This document shows, in pieces, positions 1 to 8,510 of a DNA stretch of 64,000 bases (its first letter is position 1; every line of letters starts with the position of its first letter). The stretch comes from Caulobacter segnis. GTDB taxonomy: Bacteria; Pseudomonadota; Alphaproteobacteria; Caulobacterales; Caulobacteraceae. Where the stretch lies: positions 124,001 to 188,000 of the forward strand of contig NZ_CP096040.1 of the NCBI RefSeq assembly GCF_023935105.1, in the 5' to 3' direction. A program made the position numbers and the translations under genes. Below the pieces are notes generated by a model. It did not search any database, was not told where the DNA came from, and saw nothing but the letters and a program-made list of their open reading frames with translations.

Positions 1-1
1 C

Positions 2-196
2 CTGACCCGGGGCGACGACGAAGACTATGACGCCTTCATCGCCCGGTGCGCCGCCAACCCGGTCGCGCGCGACGTGAAACGCGCCGACATCGGAGACAAT
101 CTGGACCTGTCGCGCCTTGCGACCGTCACCGATCGTGACCGCGAGCGCGCCGCCAAGTACCAGCGCGCCCTGGCCCAACTCGATCGGGCGTCTTGA
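2..196 (+). CDS. C-terminal end of an HD/GTP-pyrophosphokinase-like phosphohydrolase (partial)
   Basis: Only the last 64 codons are present; the gene begins before the window and stops with TGA at 194-196. The fragment is charged and helical, with a KRADIGDNLDLSRL segment resembling the KLADLRDNLD-type region near the end of small HD-domain hydrolases related to GTP pyrophosphokinases. That resemblance is a family impression from a short tail, so the function is tentative. It converges on the FKBP gene with only three bases between the two stop codons. The clean reading frame up to the stop and the codon usage support real coding sequence. Confidence 0.6.
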   Translation: MTRGDDEDYDAFIARCAANPVARDVKRADIGDNLDLSRLATVTDRDRERAAKYQRALAQLDRAS

Positions 197-199
197 GCC

Positions 200-697
200 C
201 TACTGTTTGGGCTTGCCCGGCCCGATCCGGTTCACATCCAGCAGTTCGATGCGGAAGATCATCACGCTGTTGGCCGGGATGGGGCCCTTGTCCTGGTCGC
301 CGTAGCCCAGGGCCGGCGGCACATACAGGATCCATTCGTCGCCGGCCTTCATCCGCTGCAGGGCGATGATCCAGGCCGGCACCAAGCCGTCCAGCGGGAA
401 CACCGCCGGCACGCCGCGCTCGTAGCTCGAGTCGAACACCGTGCCGTCCAGCAGCTTGCCTTCGTAGTGGACCTTGACCTCGTCGGCCTGGGTGGGGTGC
501 AGGCCGCCTTGCGGGCCTTCGCGCACGACTTTGTATTGCAGGCCCTGAGGCAGGGTGACGACGCCCGGCTCCTTGGCGTTCTTGGCCATGAAGGCGTCGG
601 CGGCGGTCAGGTTCTCCCGCGCCTTCTTGCTGGGACCACAGGCGGCCAGGGTGAGGCCGGCGGCGGCAAGGGTGAAGAGCAGGGCGCGGCGATGCAT
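200..697 (-). CDS. FKBP-type peptidyl-prolyl cis-trans isomerase, lipoprotein
   Basis: A 165-residue protein that should catalyse proline isomerisation during folding of exported proteins. The N-terminus is a lipoprotein signal: basic MHRR, a hydrophobic stretch, then the lipobox LAAC with the lipidated cysteine at residue 20, so it is probably periplasmic and membrane-anchored. The FKBP domain occupies roughly residues 50-160 and includes VHYEGKLLDGTVFDSSYERG and the ALGYGD segment typical of the family. The start is the ATG at 697, which places the signal peptide correctly. It is a single gene, divergent from galU and convergent with the partial gene at the left edge. Confidence 0.93.
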   Translation of the reverse strand: MHRRALLFTLAAAGLTLAACGPSKKARENLTAADAFMAKNAKEPGVVTLPQGLQYKVVREGPQGGLHPTQADEVKVHYEGKLLDGTVFDSSYERGVPAVFPLDGLVPAWIIALQRMKAGDEWILYVPPALGYGDQDKGPIPANSVMIFRIELLDVNRIGPGKPKQ

Positions 698-860
698 GGA
701 AGAACCTCGAACAATCAGACCGCTCAGCTAGCACGGACCGCTCGGGATTCCATCTCAGGACGAACACGCCGGCGCGGCCGAACAATTTTCACGGAACAGT
801 GGTGGCTTTGTTTGGAAACGTTTTCTAGAAACGACCACCCAATACTCAGGCGAGACGCCC

Positions 861-1736
861 ATGAAACCCGTTCGTAAAGCCGTCCTTCCCGTCGCCGGTC
901 TCGGCACCCGTGTGCTGCCGGGCACCAAGACCACGCCGAAGGAACTGCTGAACGTCGTCGACCGACCGATCCTGTCCTACATCGTCGAGGAAGGCCGCAA
1001 GGCGGGCATCGAGCACTTCGTCTTCGTCACCGGCCGCAGCAAGGGCGCGATCGAGGACTATTTCGATCACCAGGTCGAGCTGGAAGCCCAGCTGGAGGCC
1101 AAGGGCAAGACCGATATCCTGAAGCAGCTGCGCGACGAGCTGCCCAAGCCGGGCGAGATGAGCTTCGTGCGCCAGATGGCCCCGCTGGGCCTGGGCCACG
1201 CCGTCTGGTGCGCCCGCGACATCATCGGCGACGAGCCGTTCGCGGTCATGCTGCCCGACGTCATCGTCGACGCCGATCCCTCGGCCCTGGGCCAGCTGAT
1301 CGAAGTCTACGACAAGGTCGGCGGCGGCAACGTCATCGGCGTCGAGGAAGTGCCCGAGAGCGAGACCCACAAGTACGGCATCGTCGCCCCGGGCGAAGTG
1401 AACGGCCGCCTGGCCACCATGACCGGCATGGTCGAGAAGCCGGCCAAGGGCACGGCCCCCTCGAACTGGTCGATCGCCGGCCGCTACATCCTGCAGCCCG
1501 AGATCTTCGAGCTGCTGGCCAGCCAGGAGAAGGGCGCGGGCAACGAGATCCAGCTGACGGACTCGATGGCCAAGCTGATGGCCCAGCAGAAATTCCACGC
1601 CTATGTCTACGAAGGCGCCACCCACGACTGCGGCGACAAGATCGGCCTGCTGAAGGCCAATGTCGCCCTGGCCCTGAAGCGCCCTGACCTGGGCGCCGCG
1701 GCGCGGACGGCGGTGGAAGCGGCGCTGAAGGCGTAA
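861..1736 (+). CDS. galU: UTP--glucose-1-phosphate uridylyltransferase
   Basis: Makes UDP-glucose from UTP and glucose-1-phosphate in the cytoplasm, supplying glucosyl units for LPS, exopolysaccharide and related glycans. The 291-residue length is normal for bacterial GalU. The nucleotide-binding signature GLGTRVLPGTKTTPKE begins at about residue 13, and GMVEKP and the GDKIGLLKANV tail are also typical of GalU. It stands alone downstream of an AT-richer region (781-860) and is followed by an intergenic repeat. No second GalU-like gene is present in the window. Confidence 0.96.
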   Translation: MKPVRKAVLPVAGLGTRVLPGTKTTPKELLNVVDRPILSYIVEEGRKAGIEHFVFVTGRSKGAIEDYFDHQVELEAQLEAKGKTDILKQLRDELPKPGEMSFVRQMAPLGLGHAVWCARDIIGDEPFAVMLPDVIVDADPSALGQLIEVYDKVGGGNVIGVEEVPESETHKYGIVAPGEVNGRLATMTGMVEKPAKGTAPSNWSIAGRYILQPEIFELLASQEKGAGNEIQLTDSMAKLMAQQKFHAYVYEGATHDCGDKIGLLKANVALALKRPDLGAAARTAVEAALKA

Positions 1737-1739
1737 CTC

Positions 1740-1860
1740 CCCCCACCTGACCTGCTTCGCAGGTCGTCCGCCCCCCAAAGGCGGGCGGAAGGAAAAAGCG
1801 GCCTTCTTCCCCCCCTCTGGGGGAGGAGGGCCGTCAGGCCCGGAGGGGGCAGGTCAGGCC
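1740..1860. repeat. Intergenic inverted-repeat element, copy A
   Basis: A G/C-rich element fills the gap between the convergent galU and queG genes. Its outer arms CCTGACCTGC (1746-1755) and GCAGGTCAGG (1849-1858) are perfect inverted repeats. The core from about 1799 to 1850 recurs almost unchanged at 58890-58938. The right arm runs into the 3' end of queG, whose stop codon (1854-1856) lies inside the repeat. It could fold into a large hairpin and end transcription from both sides. Confidence 0.75.
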
Positions 1861-2972
1861 CACTCCGCCAAAACATTCTCATCACCCTCCGCGCCCTTCA
1901 GCGCCAGCGCCGCCTCCCCGACCAACCGCCGCGCGGCCCACACCGCCGCGCCGCGCACCACCGGCGCGGGGTCCGCCAGCAGCGGCTCGACCACCGTCAT
2001 CAGGCTCGCGTCGCCGCTGTTGCCGATCGCGTAGAGCACGTTGCGCACGAAGCGATCCCGCCCGATCCGCTTGATCGGGTTCTTCGAGAACAGAGCGCGG
2101 AACGCCGCGTCGTCCAGCACAGCCAGCTCGGCCAAGGACGGTTGTTTCAGGGCCTCGCGGGCCTGCAGCTTGGCCTCGTTCGACAGGCTGGCGAACTTGT
2201 TCCACGGACAGACCGCCAGGCAGTCGTCGCAGCCGTAGATCCGGTTGCCCAGCGCCGGCCGGAACTCGGTCGGGATCGGCCCCGCCACCTCGATGGTCAG
2301 GTACGAGATGCACCGCCGCGCATCCAGCTGGCGCGGGGCCGGGAAGGCGTTGGTCGGGCAGATGTCCAGACAGGCGCTGCACCGGCCGCAGTGGTCGACT
2401 TCCGGCGCGTCCGGCGGCAGGTCCAGGGTGGTTAGCACGCTGCCCAGGAACAGCCACGAGCCGAACTGGCGCGACACGAGGTTGGTGTGCTTGCCCTGCC
2501 AGCCCAGGCCGGCGCGCTGGGCCAGGGGCTTTTCCATCAAGGGCGCGGTGTCGACGAAGACCTTCACGTCCTGGCCGAACCGGCGATGCATCCAGCCGGC
2601 CAGCACCTTCAGGCGCTTCTTGATCACGTCGTGATAGTCGCCGCCTTGGGCGTAGACCGAGATGGCGGCGTGGTCGGCGCGCGACAGCTGTTCCAGCGGG
2701 TCGATGTCGGGCCCATAGTTGACGCCCAGCACCACCGCCGACCTGGCCTCCGTCCACATGGCCGTGGGGTGCGCGCGCCGCTCCAGCGTCTCTTCCATCC
2801 AGCCCATGTCGCCATGACGCTCGGCCACGACGAATTCGCGCAGCCATTCGCCATTCGGCCAGGCGGCGGCCGCGTCGGCGAAGCCGCAGGTCGAGAACCC
2901 CAGGCTCAGGGCCTCGGCGCGGATCTCGTCCTTGATCGCCTCAGGGGAAAGCTCAGAAATCGAGGTCGTCAT
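1854..2972 (-). CDS. queG: Epoxyqueuosine reductase
   Basis: Catalyses the last step of queuosine synthesis, the cobalamin-dependent reduction of epoxyqueuosine to queuosine in tRNA. The protein has 372 residues. Two ferredoxin-like 4Fe-4S motifs are visible: C195, C198, C201, C205 in CGRCSACLDICP, and C248, C251, C255 in CDDCLAVCP. A HEAT-like C-terminal region follows. The ATG at 2972 overlaps the end of the upstream GST gene by 20 bases, so the two are probably co-transcribed. The last codons (WA and stop) lie in the intergenic repeat, which may have replaced the original 3' end. Confidence 0.95.
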   Translation of the reverse strand: MTTSISELSPEAIKDEIRAEALSLGFSTCGFADAAAAWPNGEWLREFVVAERHGDMGWMEETLERRAHPTAMWTEARSAVVLGVNYGPDIDPLEQLSRADHAAISVYAQGGDYHDVIKKRLKVLAGWMHRRFGQDVKVFVDTAPLMEKPLAQRAGLGWQGKHTNLVSRQFGSWLFLGSVLTTLDLPPDAPEVDHCGRCSACLDICPTNAFPAPRQLDARRCISYLTIEVAGPIPTEFRPALGNRIYGCDDCLAVCPWNKFASLSNEAKLQAREALKQPSLAELAVLDDAAFRALFSKNPIKRIGRDRFVRNVLYAIGNSGDASLMTVVEPLLADPAPVVRGAAVWAARRLVGEAALALKGAEGDENVLAEWA

Positions 2973-3639
2973 AGTGCGCGGCCGGCGCGAGGCCGGGCCA
3001 GCGGTCGGCCAGGATCGGGCGGAAGGCCGGCCTCGACTTCAGCTTCATGTACCAGGTCTTGGCCGTCGGGAAGTCTTTCCACGGCACGTCGCCGAAATAG
3101 TCGATGACGGAAAGGTGCGCGGCGGCGGCGAAGTCGGCCAGGCTCATGCGGCGGCCGGCCAGCCAGTCGCGGGTCTGCAAGAGGCCGTCGACATAGCCCA
3201 GGTGCGCCCGCAGGGCCTCGCGGCCCTGGCGCAGGGCGGCCAGGTCCGGGGCGCCCATCCGCAGCAGGCGCTTCTCCATCTTCTCGTGCAGGAGGAAGCC
3301 GTTGACCTCGTTGTCGAACTTGCGGTCGAACCACTGCAGCAGGCGGCGGGCCTCGGCGCGTTCGCCGGCGTCGCGGCCCAGCAGGGCCGGCTCGCTCTCG
3401 GTCTCCTCGATGTGCTCGAGGATGGCCCGCGTCTCGCAGACCACCAGGTTGCGCTGGTTGCGGGTCTCGACCAGCACCGGCGGCAGGCCCGAGGGGTTCA
3501 GAGCGGTGAACTCGGGCGGCATCTCCCAGTAGCGGACCTGGATCTCGACGAATGGCAGCCGCTTCTCGCCCAGCGCCAGACGCACCTGTCGCGAGGCGGG
3601 GTCGAGGGGAAAATGGTGAAGGGTGCGTTCGACGCTCAT
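2953..3639 (-). CDS. Glutathione S-transferase family protein
   Basis: A 228-residue protein with the two-part GST layout: an N-terminal thioredoxin-like half (LHHFPLDPASRQVRLALGEK, then NPSGLPPVLVE and CETRAILEHIEE around residues 50-80) and a helical C-terminal half. NPSGLPPVLVE resembles the cis-proline turn that holds glutathione. The substrate is unknown. It lies directly upstream of queG and overlaps it by 20 bases, which suggests one transcript but no obvious functional link to tRNA modification. Confidence 0.9.
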   Translation of the reverse strand: MSVERTLHHFPLDPASRQVRLALGEKRLPFVEIQVRYWEMPPEFTALNPSGLPPVLVETRNQRNLVVCETRAILEHIEETESEPALLGRDAGERAEARRLLQWFDRKFDNEVNGFLLHEKMEKRLLRMGAPDLAALRQGREALRAHLGYVDGLLQTRDWLAGRRMSLADFAAAAHLSVIDYFGDVPWKDFPTAKTWYMKLKSRPAFRPILADRWPGLAPAAHYDDLDF

Positions 3640-3755
3640 GCCCAGGTGCGCTCAGGCTGCATCGAAAGAGCGATGCGCCGCTTTGCTTAACAAGAGATTG
3701 CCGAACGGCGTTTAGCCTGGAAATCCAGGCTTTTGCGCGGCGCTTTTACTCAGGC

Positions 3756-5207
3756 TCAGCTGTTCATGCGCGCAATGAGGTTGGTCGTGCTCTGGCCCTG
3801 CTTAAGCTCGGCCAGCACCACCTTGCCGCCATAGCCCAGCACGACGTCCGAGCCGACCACCGTCTCGACCGTGTAGTCGGCGCCCTTGACCAGCACGTCC
3901 GGGCGGAAGGCCTTGATCAGCGTCAGCGGCGTGTCCTCGTCGAACAGCACCACCAGATCCACCGACGACAGCGAGGCCAGCACCGTGGCGCGGCCCTGCT
4001 CCTTCTGCACGGGACGGGTCGGGCCCTTCAGCTTGGACACCGACGCGTCGGTGTTGAGGCCGACGATCAGCCGGTCGCAGGCGGCCTTGGCCTGGCTGAG
4101 CAGCGAGACGTGGCCGGGATGCAGCAGGTCGAAGCAGCCGTTGGTGAAGCCGACCTTCAGGCCCCGCGCCCGCCAGCCCTCGACGATCTCCACGGCGTGG
4201 TCGCGGTCGGCGATCTTGATCTCGCCGGGCTCGCCCTGCGCCGAGCCAGCGCGGGCGGTCAGCTCGGCGGCGGTGACGACGTCGGTGCCCAGCTTGGCGA
4301 CCACCAGGCCGCCGGCCAGGTTGGCCAGGTGGGCGGCGTCGGCCAGGCTGGCGCCGGCCGCCACGGCCAGGGCCAGGGTCGCGGCCACGGTGTCGCCGGC
4401 CCCCGAGACGTCGAACACCTCGACCGCCGTGGCCGGCAGGTGGACGTGCGGCTGGCCGCGCACCGACAGCGTCATGCCGGCGCCGCCGCGGGTGATCAGG
4501 GCGGCCTCCAGCCCCGGGGCCATGGCCAGGATCGCCGCGCCAGCCTCTTCGGAGGCCTCGTCAGAATTGTCGACGACGCCTGTGGCCTCGGCGGCCTCCT
4601 TGCGGTTGGGCTTGATCAGGGTCGCGCCGTCATAGCGGGCGAAGTCGCGGCTCTTGGGGTCGACGATCACCGGCTTGCCAGCCGCGCGGGCCGCGTCGAT
4701 CGCGCCGCGCACGACCTCGGGGGTCAGCACGCCCTTGGCGTAGTCAGACAGCACCACGACATCGGCGGCGGGCAGGCGCGCCTTGAAGGCCGCCAGCAGG
4801 GCCGCGCCGTCGCCGGGTCCGCGATCCTCGCGGTCGACGCGCAGCATCTGGTGCGCGCCCGAGATGTAGCGGACCTTCTCGGTGGTGCGGCGGACGGCGT
4901 CGGTGACGAGCTCGGCGTCCAGGCCGTGCTCGACGTCGATCATCCCCCGCAGGGCCGCTCCGGCCTCGTCCTGGCCCACGAGGCCTATCAACACCGCCTT
5001 GGCGCCCAGGGCGGCGACGTTGCGAGCGACATTGCCCGCCCCGCCCAGCATGGCGGTTTCCTTCTCGACCGCGATGACCGGCACCGGCGCCTCGGGCGAG
5101 ATGCGATCGACCGCGCCGTAGATGAAGCGGTCCAGCATCACGTCGCCGAGGACCAGAACGGTCTTGTCGGCGAAGGCGCGGGGCAGGTGGGCGAGCGTGT
5201 CGTTCAT
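3756..5207 (-). CDS. hldE: Bifunctional heptose-7-phosphate kinase / heptose-1-phosphate adenylyltransferase
   Basis: Catalyses two steps of ADP-heptose synthesis for the LPS inner core. The 483-residue protein has a ribokinase-like kinase domain (residues 1 to about 330), with the DVSGAGDT anion-hole and catalytic-base motif. A nucleotidyltransferase domain follows (about 350-483), opening with GFTNGCFDLLHPGH, which carries the HxGH active site. It starts with ATG at 5207. Its 7-phosphatase partner in the pathway is probably the HAD protein at 40650-41195, about 35 kb away. Downstream, 3714-3731 can form a short hairpin. Confidence 0.96.
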   Translation of the reverse strand: MNDTLAHLPRAFADKTVLVLGDVMLDRFIYGAVDRISPEAPVPVIAVEKETAMLGGAGNVARNVAALGAKAVLIGLVGQDEAGAALRGMIDVEHGLDAELVTDAVRRTTEKVRYISGAHQMLRVDREDRGPGDGAALLAAFKARLPAADVVVLSDYAKGVLTPEVVRGAIDAARAAGKPVIVDPKSRDFARYDGATLIKPNRKEAAEATGVVDNSDEASEEAGAAILAMAPGLEAALITRGGAGMTLSVRGQPHVHLPATAVEVFDVSGAGDTVAATLALAVAAGASLADAAHLANLAGGLVVAKLGTDVVTAAELTARAGSAQGEPGEIKIADRDHAVEIVEGWRARGLKVGFTNGCFDLLHPGHVSLLSQAKAACDRLIVGLNTDASVSKLKGPTRPVQKEQGRATVLASLSSVDLVVLFDEDTPLTLIKAFRPDVLVKGADYTVETVVGSDVVLGYGGKVVLAELKQGQSTTNLIARMNS

Positions 5208-5239
5208 GCGGAGTTTTCGTACCTAGCCGCCCCGAAAAC

Positions 5240-6169
5240 TCAACCCTCGACGCCCTCGGCGAAGACGCCGCCGTGCTTCTCGGCCAGGCCCCGCGGGTCG
5301 GGGTGAATGATGATGTCGGCCGAGGGGAAGGCTTCCAGCAGGCGGTTCTCGGCGGCGACGATAACGCTGTGGGCCTCGGCCAGGGAGATCTCGGCGGGTA
5401 GGTCGGCGTGCATCTGCATGTGGATATAGGGACCCGAGGCCCGGGTGCGCAGTTGGTGCACGCCCAGCAGGCGCGGGTCGGCGGTGGCCAGGGCCACGAT
5501 CCGCTCGCGTTCCGCCTCGGGCAGCTCGCGGTCCAGGAGCTGGTCCGAAGCCTCGCGGAACACGCCGATCGCGCCCCAGATCAGCCACAGCGCCACGATC
5601 AGGCCCGCCGCCGCGTCGACCCAGGAGAGGCCCAGCCACGAGGCCGCCGCGACCCCGACCAGGGCCACCGCGTTCGACCCCAGGTCGGCGGCGTAGTGAG
5701 CTCGGTCGCCGGCGATGGCGATCGAGCCGCTGGCCCTCAGCACCCGGCTCTGGGCGGTGATCAAGGCTAGGGTCAGGCCGATCGAGATGACCATCACGAC
5801 CACCCCGGCCAGGCCGTGCTCGACCGGGCGCGGGTTCAGGAAGGCGGCGATGGCCTCGCGGCCGATCAGGGCGCCCGAGGCGAACACCAGGCCGCCCTGC
5901 AGCAGGCTCGAAAAAGCCTCGGCCTTGCCGTGGCCGAAGCGATGCTCGGCGTCCGGCGGGGTCGCCGCGTAGCGGACGGCATAGAGCGTGATCAGCGAGG
6001 CGACCAGGTCCAGCGCCGAATCCGACAGCGAGGCCAGGATCGCCACCGAGCCGCTGGCCCGCCAGGCGATCGCCTTGACCACGATCAGGACCGTCGCCGT
6101 CGCGACGGACAGCAGCGCCACCCGCTGGGTGGCGGCGCGGGTTTCGGGCGAGGCGGCGGAGAGGGACAT
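5240..6169 (-). CDS. Cation diffusion facilitator family transporter
   Basis: A 309-residue inner-membrane antiporter that exports divalent metal ions such as zinc, iron or cadmium in exchange for protons. The N-terminal half has several membrane spans with metal-site segments SDSALDLVASLI (helix 2 type) and HYAADLGSN (helix 5 type), plus the HRFGHGKAEAF loop typical of the family. The C-terminal third is the cytoplasmic ferredoxin-like domain, containing HQLRTRASGPYIHMQMH. The specific metal cannot be read with confidence. It is upstream of hldE on the same strand with a 32-base gap. Confidence 0.93.
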   Translation of the reverse strand: MSLSAASPETRAATQRVALLSVATATVLIVVKAIAWRASGSVAILASLSDSALDLVASLITLYAVRYAATPPDAEHRFGHGKAEAFSSLLQGGLVFASGALIGREAIAAFLNPRPVEHGLAGVVVMVISIGLTLALITAQSRVLRASGSIAIAGDRAHYAADLGSNAVALVGVAAASWLGLSWVDAAAGLIVALWLIWGAIGVFREASDQLLDRELPEAERERIVALATADPRLLGVHQLRTRASGPYIHMQMHADLPAEISLAEAHSVIVAAENRLLEAFPSADIIIHPDPRGLAEKHGGVFAEGVEG

Positions 6170-6200
6170 AGTCCCTCTCTACCGCACCCCGCGCCGAAGG

Positions 6201-7286
6201 CTAAGCCGCCGCGCGTACTTGAGGGCCCACATAGACCGACTGCGGCCGGATCAGCCGCCCGCCGGCCAGCTGCTCGCGGGCGTGGGCCAGCCAGCCAGCG
6301 ACGCGGCCCATGGCGAAGACGCAGGTGAAACTGGCCGGCGGCAGGCCCAGAGCTTCGAGCAGCAAGGCCGTGTAGAACTCGACATTGGTGTCCAGCGGCC
6401 GGTCGGGCTTGTGTTCGCGCAGGATTTCCAGCGCCGCCTGTTCGACGGCCTCGGCGAAGGCGACCCGGCCGGGCAGGCTGGGCGAAGCCGAGGCCAGCTT
6501 GCGCACGGCGGCCTTCAGGGCGTCGGCGCGGGGGTCGCGGACGCGGTAGATGCGGTGGCCGAAGCCCATCAGCCGGTCGCCACGCGCGAGGGCCTTCTCC
6601 AGCCAGGGACGGGCGTTGTCGGGCGTTCCGATCGCGTCCAGCATCTCGATCACCGGCCCCGGCGCGCCGCCGTGCAGCGGCCCCTTCAGGGCCGAGAGCC
6701 CGGCCAACACCGCCGAGGTCAGGCCCGCGCGGGTCGAGGCCACCACGCGCGCGGCGAAGGTCGAGGCGTTCAGGCCGTGGTCGCAGACCGTGACCAGATA
6801 GGCGTCCAGGGCCGCGGCCTCGGCATCGGTGGCCGGCGCGCCCCGCGTCATGCGCAGGATGTCAGCGGCGTGCGACAGAGCCGGGTCCGGCGCGACGGGG
6901 CTCTGGCCCTTGGCGACGCGCAGCACGGCGGGAGTGAAGACGGCCGGGGCGGCGATCAGCAGCAGGGCGGTCGGCAGGTCGTCGCCGTCGGGCAGCCGCG
7001 CCAGCAGGGCGCGCATGGCCTCGACCGGGTCGCGGCGGGCCAGGCCCTCGTCCAGGGCGGCGACCTCGGCGAACGCGCGGACCCGGGCCGCGCCCAGGGC
7101 GGGCGCCAGGTCACTAGGCGCATCCTCGAAGAAGCCGTCGAACAACAGGTGGGCGGCCTCCTCGTAGCGGGTGCGGCCTGACAGATCCTCGACGGCGTAA
7201 CCCCGGATCACCAGGCGGCCCTTGGCCCCGTCGACATCGGACAGAACGGTGCGGGCGGCGATGACGCCCTCAAGACCATCGGACAT
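6201..7286 (-). CDS. Citrate synthase family protein
   Basis: Condenses acetyl-CoA (or propionyl-CoA in methylcitrate synthases) with oxaloacetate. The 361-residue length fits the shorter bacterial citrate or 2-methylcitrate synthases. Catalytic segments visible are GPLHGGAPG (first histidine), GFGHRIYRVRDPRAD (second histidine and an arginine) and DTNVEFYTALLLEALG, where the catalytic Asp is expected. It is divergent from a second, frameshifted citrate synthase carrying an N-terminal HTH. The 73-base gap between them holds an inverted repeat that may be their shared operator. Whether it acts in the TCA cycle or the methylcitrate cycle is not resolved. Confidence 0.9.
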   Translation of the reverse strand: MSDGLEGVIAARTVLSDVDGAKGRLVIRGYAVEDLSGRTRYEEAAHLLFDGFFEDAPSDLAPALGAARVRAFAEVAALDEGLARRDPVEAMRALLARLPDGDDLPTALLLIAAPAVFTPAVLRVAKGQSPVAPDPALSHAADILRMTRGAPATDAEAAALDAYLVTVCDHGLNASTFAARVVASTRAGLTSAVLAGLSALKGPLHGGAPGPVIEMLDAIGTPDNARPWLEKALARGDRLMGFGHRIYRVRDPRADALKAAVRKLASASPSLPGRVAFAEAVEQAALEILREHKPDRPLDTNVEFYTALLLEALGLPPASFTCVFAMGRVAGWLAHAREQLAGGRLIRPQSVYVGPQVRAAA

Positions 7287-7337
7287 TGCGGTCTCCTTTC
7301 GAGGCGAAGGAGCGCCCGTCGCGCTTGATCGTCAATC

Positions 7338-7354
7338 TTGATCAATATAATCAA
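7338..7354. promoter_or_regulatory. Inverted repeat between the divergent citrate synthase genes
   Basis: TTGATCAATATAATCAA has TTGAT/ATCAA arms in an unusually AT-rich 30-base island within GC-rich DNA. A second TTGATC at 7325-7330 forms a direct repeat with the left arm. The site ends five bases before the ATG of the HTH-citrate synthase. It could be the operator for the HTH of that protein or another regulator; this is inference from symmetry and position. Confidence 0.45.
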
Positions 7355-7359
7355 TCTAT

Positions 7360-8510
7360 ATGGCGGATTGGCTCGACGCGGATCAGGTTCTGGAGCGGCT
7401 GGGGATCCGGCCGCAGACGCTCTACGCCTATGTCAGCCGGGGCCGGATCGAGGCCGCCGCCCATCCGCACGACCCGCGCCGCAGCCTCTACAGGGCCTCC
7501 GACGTTGCGGCCCTGGCCCAGAGGAAGGCGCGCGGTCGCCGGGCCGCCGACGTGGCCGCCGAGGCCATCGCCTGGGGCGAGCCCGTGCTGCCCTCGGCCA
7601 TCACCACCGTGGCGGGCGGCCGTCTCTGGTATCGCGGCCGCGACGTCGTCGACCTCGCCGAGCAGGGCCTGACCCTGGAGAACGTCGGCCGGCTTCTGCG
7701 CGGCGGCCACGGCGGGGCGCTGAAGTCGTCCCGCCGGCCCGATCCGCCTTCGGCCGACAGCGCGCGAGGCCGGCTGTTCCTGACCCTGGCGGCCCGCGCC
7801 GGTCGCGAGCCGCCAGCCAGGGGCCGCGCCCCCTGGCCCTGGCCATGGAGGCCGCCGACCTGCTGGAGGCCGTGGTCGACGCCGCCACCGGCCAAACCGG
7901 CGAAGGCCCGGCCCACGCCCGCTTCGCCGCCGCCTGGGGCCTGGACGCGGCCGGGGCGGACCTCGTTCGCCGGACCCTGGTGCTGCTGGCCGACCACGAG
8001 CTGAACGCCTCGACCTTCGCCGCCCGCGTCGCCGCCTCGACCGGCGCGTCGCTGTCGGCGGCCTGCCTGGCGGGACTGTCGGCGCTGTCGGGACCGTTGC
8101 ACGGCGGCATGGCCGCGCGGGTCGAGGCCTTTGTCGAAGAGGCCGAGCGTCGCGATCCGAACCATGCCGTCTCGGCTCGCCTGGCGCGGGGCGCGTCGAT
8201 GCCGGGCTTCGACCATCCGCTCTATCCCGATGGCGACCCCCGTGCGGGGGCGCTGCTGGCGGCCTTCGAGGCCCCGCCCCTGCTGGCCGAACTGCGGACG
8301 GCGACGGAAGCCGCCACGGGCCTCGCCCCCAATATCGACTTCGCGCTGGTCACCCTGGCGCGGACCCTGAAACTGCCGCCGGACGCGCCCTTCATCCTGT
8401 TCGCGACGGCGAGGAGCGCGGGCTGGGCGGCGCATGCGATCGAGCAATTGCAGACGGGACGGCTGATCCGGCCACGGGCGCGGTATGTGGGGGAAGCTCC
8501 TCCCATCTGA
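7360..8510 (+). pseudogene. Frameshifted citrate synthase with N-terminal MerR-like HTH
   Basis: The first frame, from ATG 7360, encodes a MerR-like helix-turn-helix (WLDADQVLERLGIRPQTLYA, then YRASDVAALAQRK) followed by the start of a citrate synthase (ITTVAGGRLWYRGRDVVDLA). Near 7800-7840 the homology jumps by -1 into another frame, which continues with ALAMEAADLLEAVVDA, GPLHGGMAA, the GFDHPLYPDGDPRAG histidine motif and APNIDFALVTLA, up to TGA at 8510. One missing base in the C-rich stretch explains the break. HTH-citrate synthase fusions are a known family. It is either a pseudogene or a sequencing error. Confidence 0.8.

Noticed and set aside
3714-3731. AGCCTGG/CCAGGCT hairpin followed by T residues on the plus strand as a terminator
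   Set aside because: No plus-strand gene ends nearby; on the minus strand, where hldE ends, there is no T-run. It may be a weak hldE terminator but evidence is thin.
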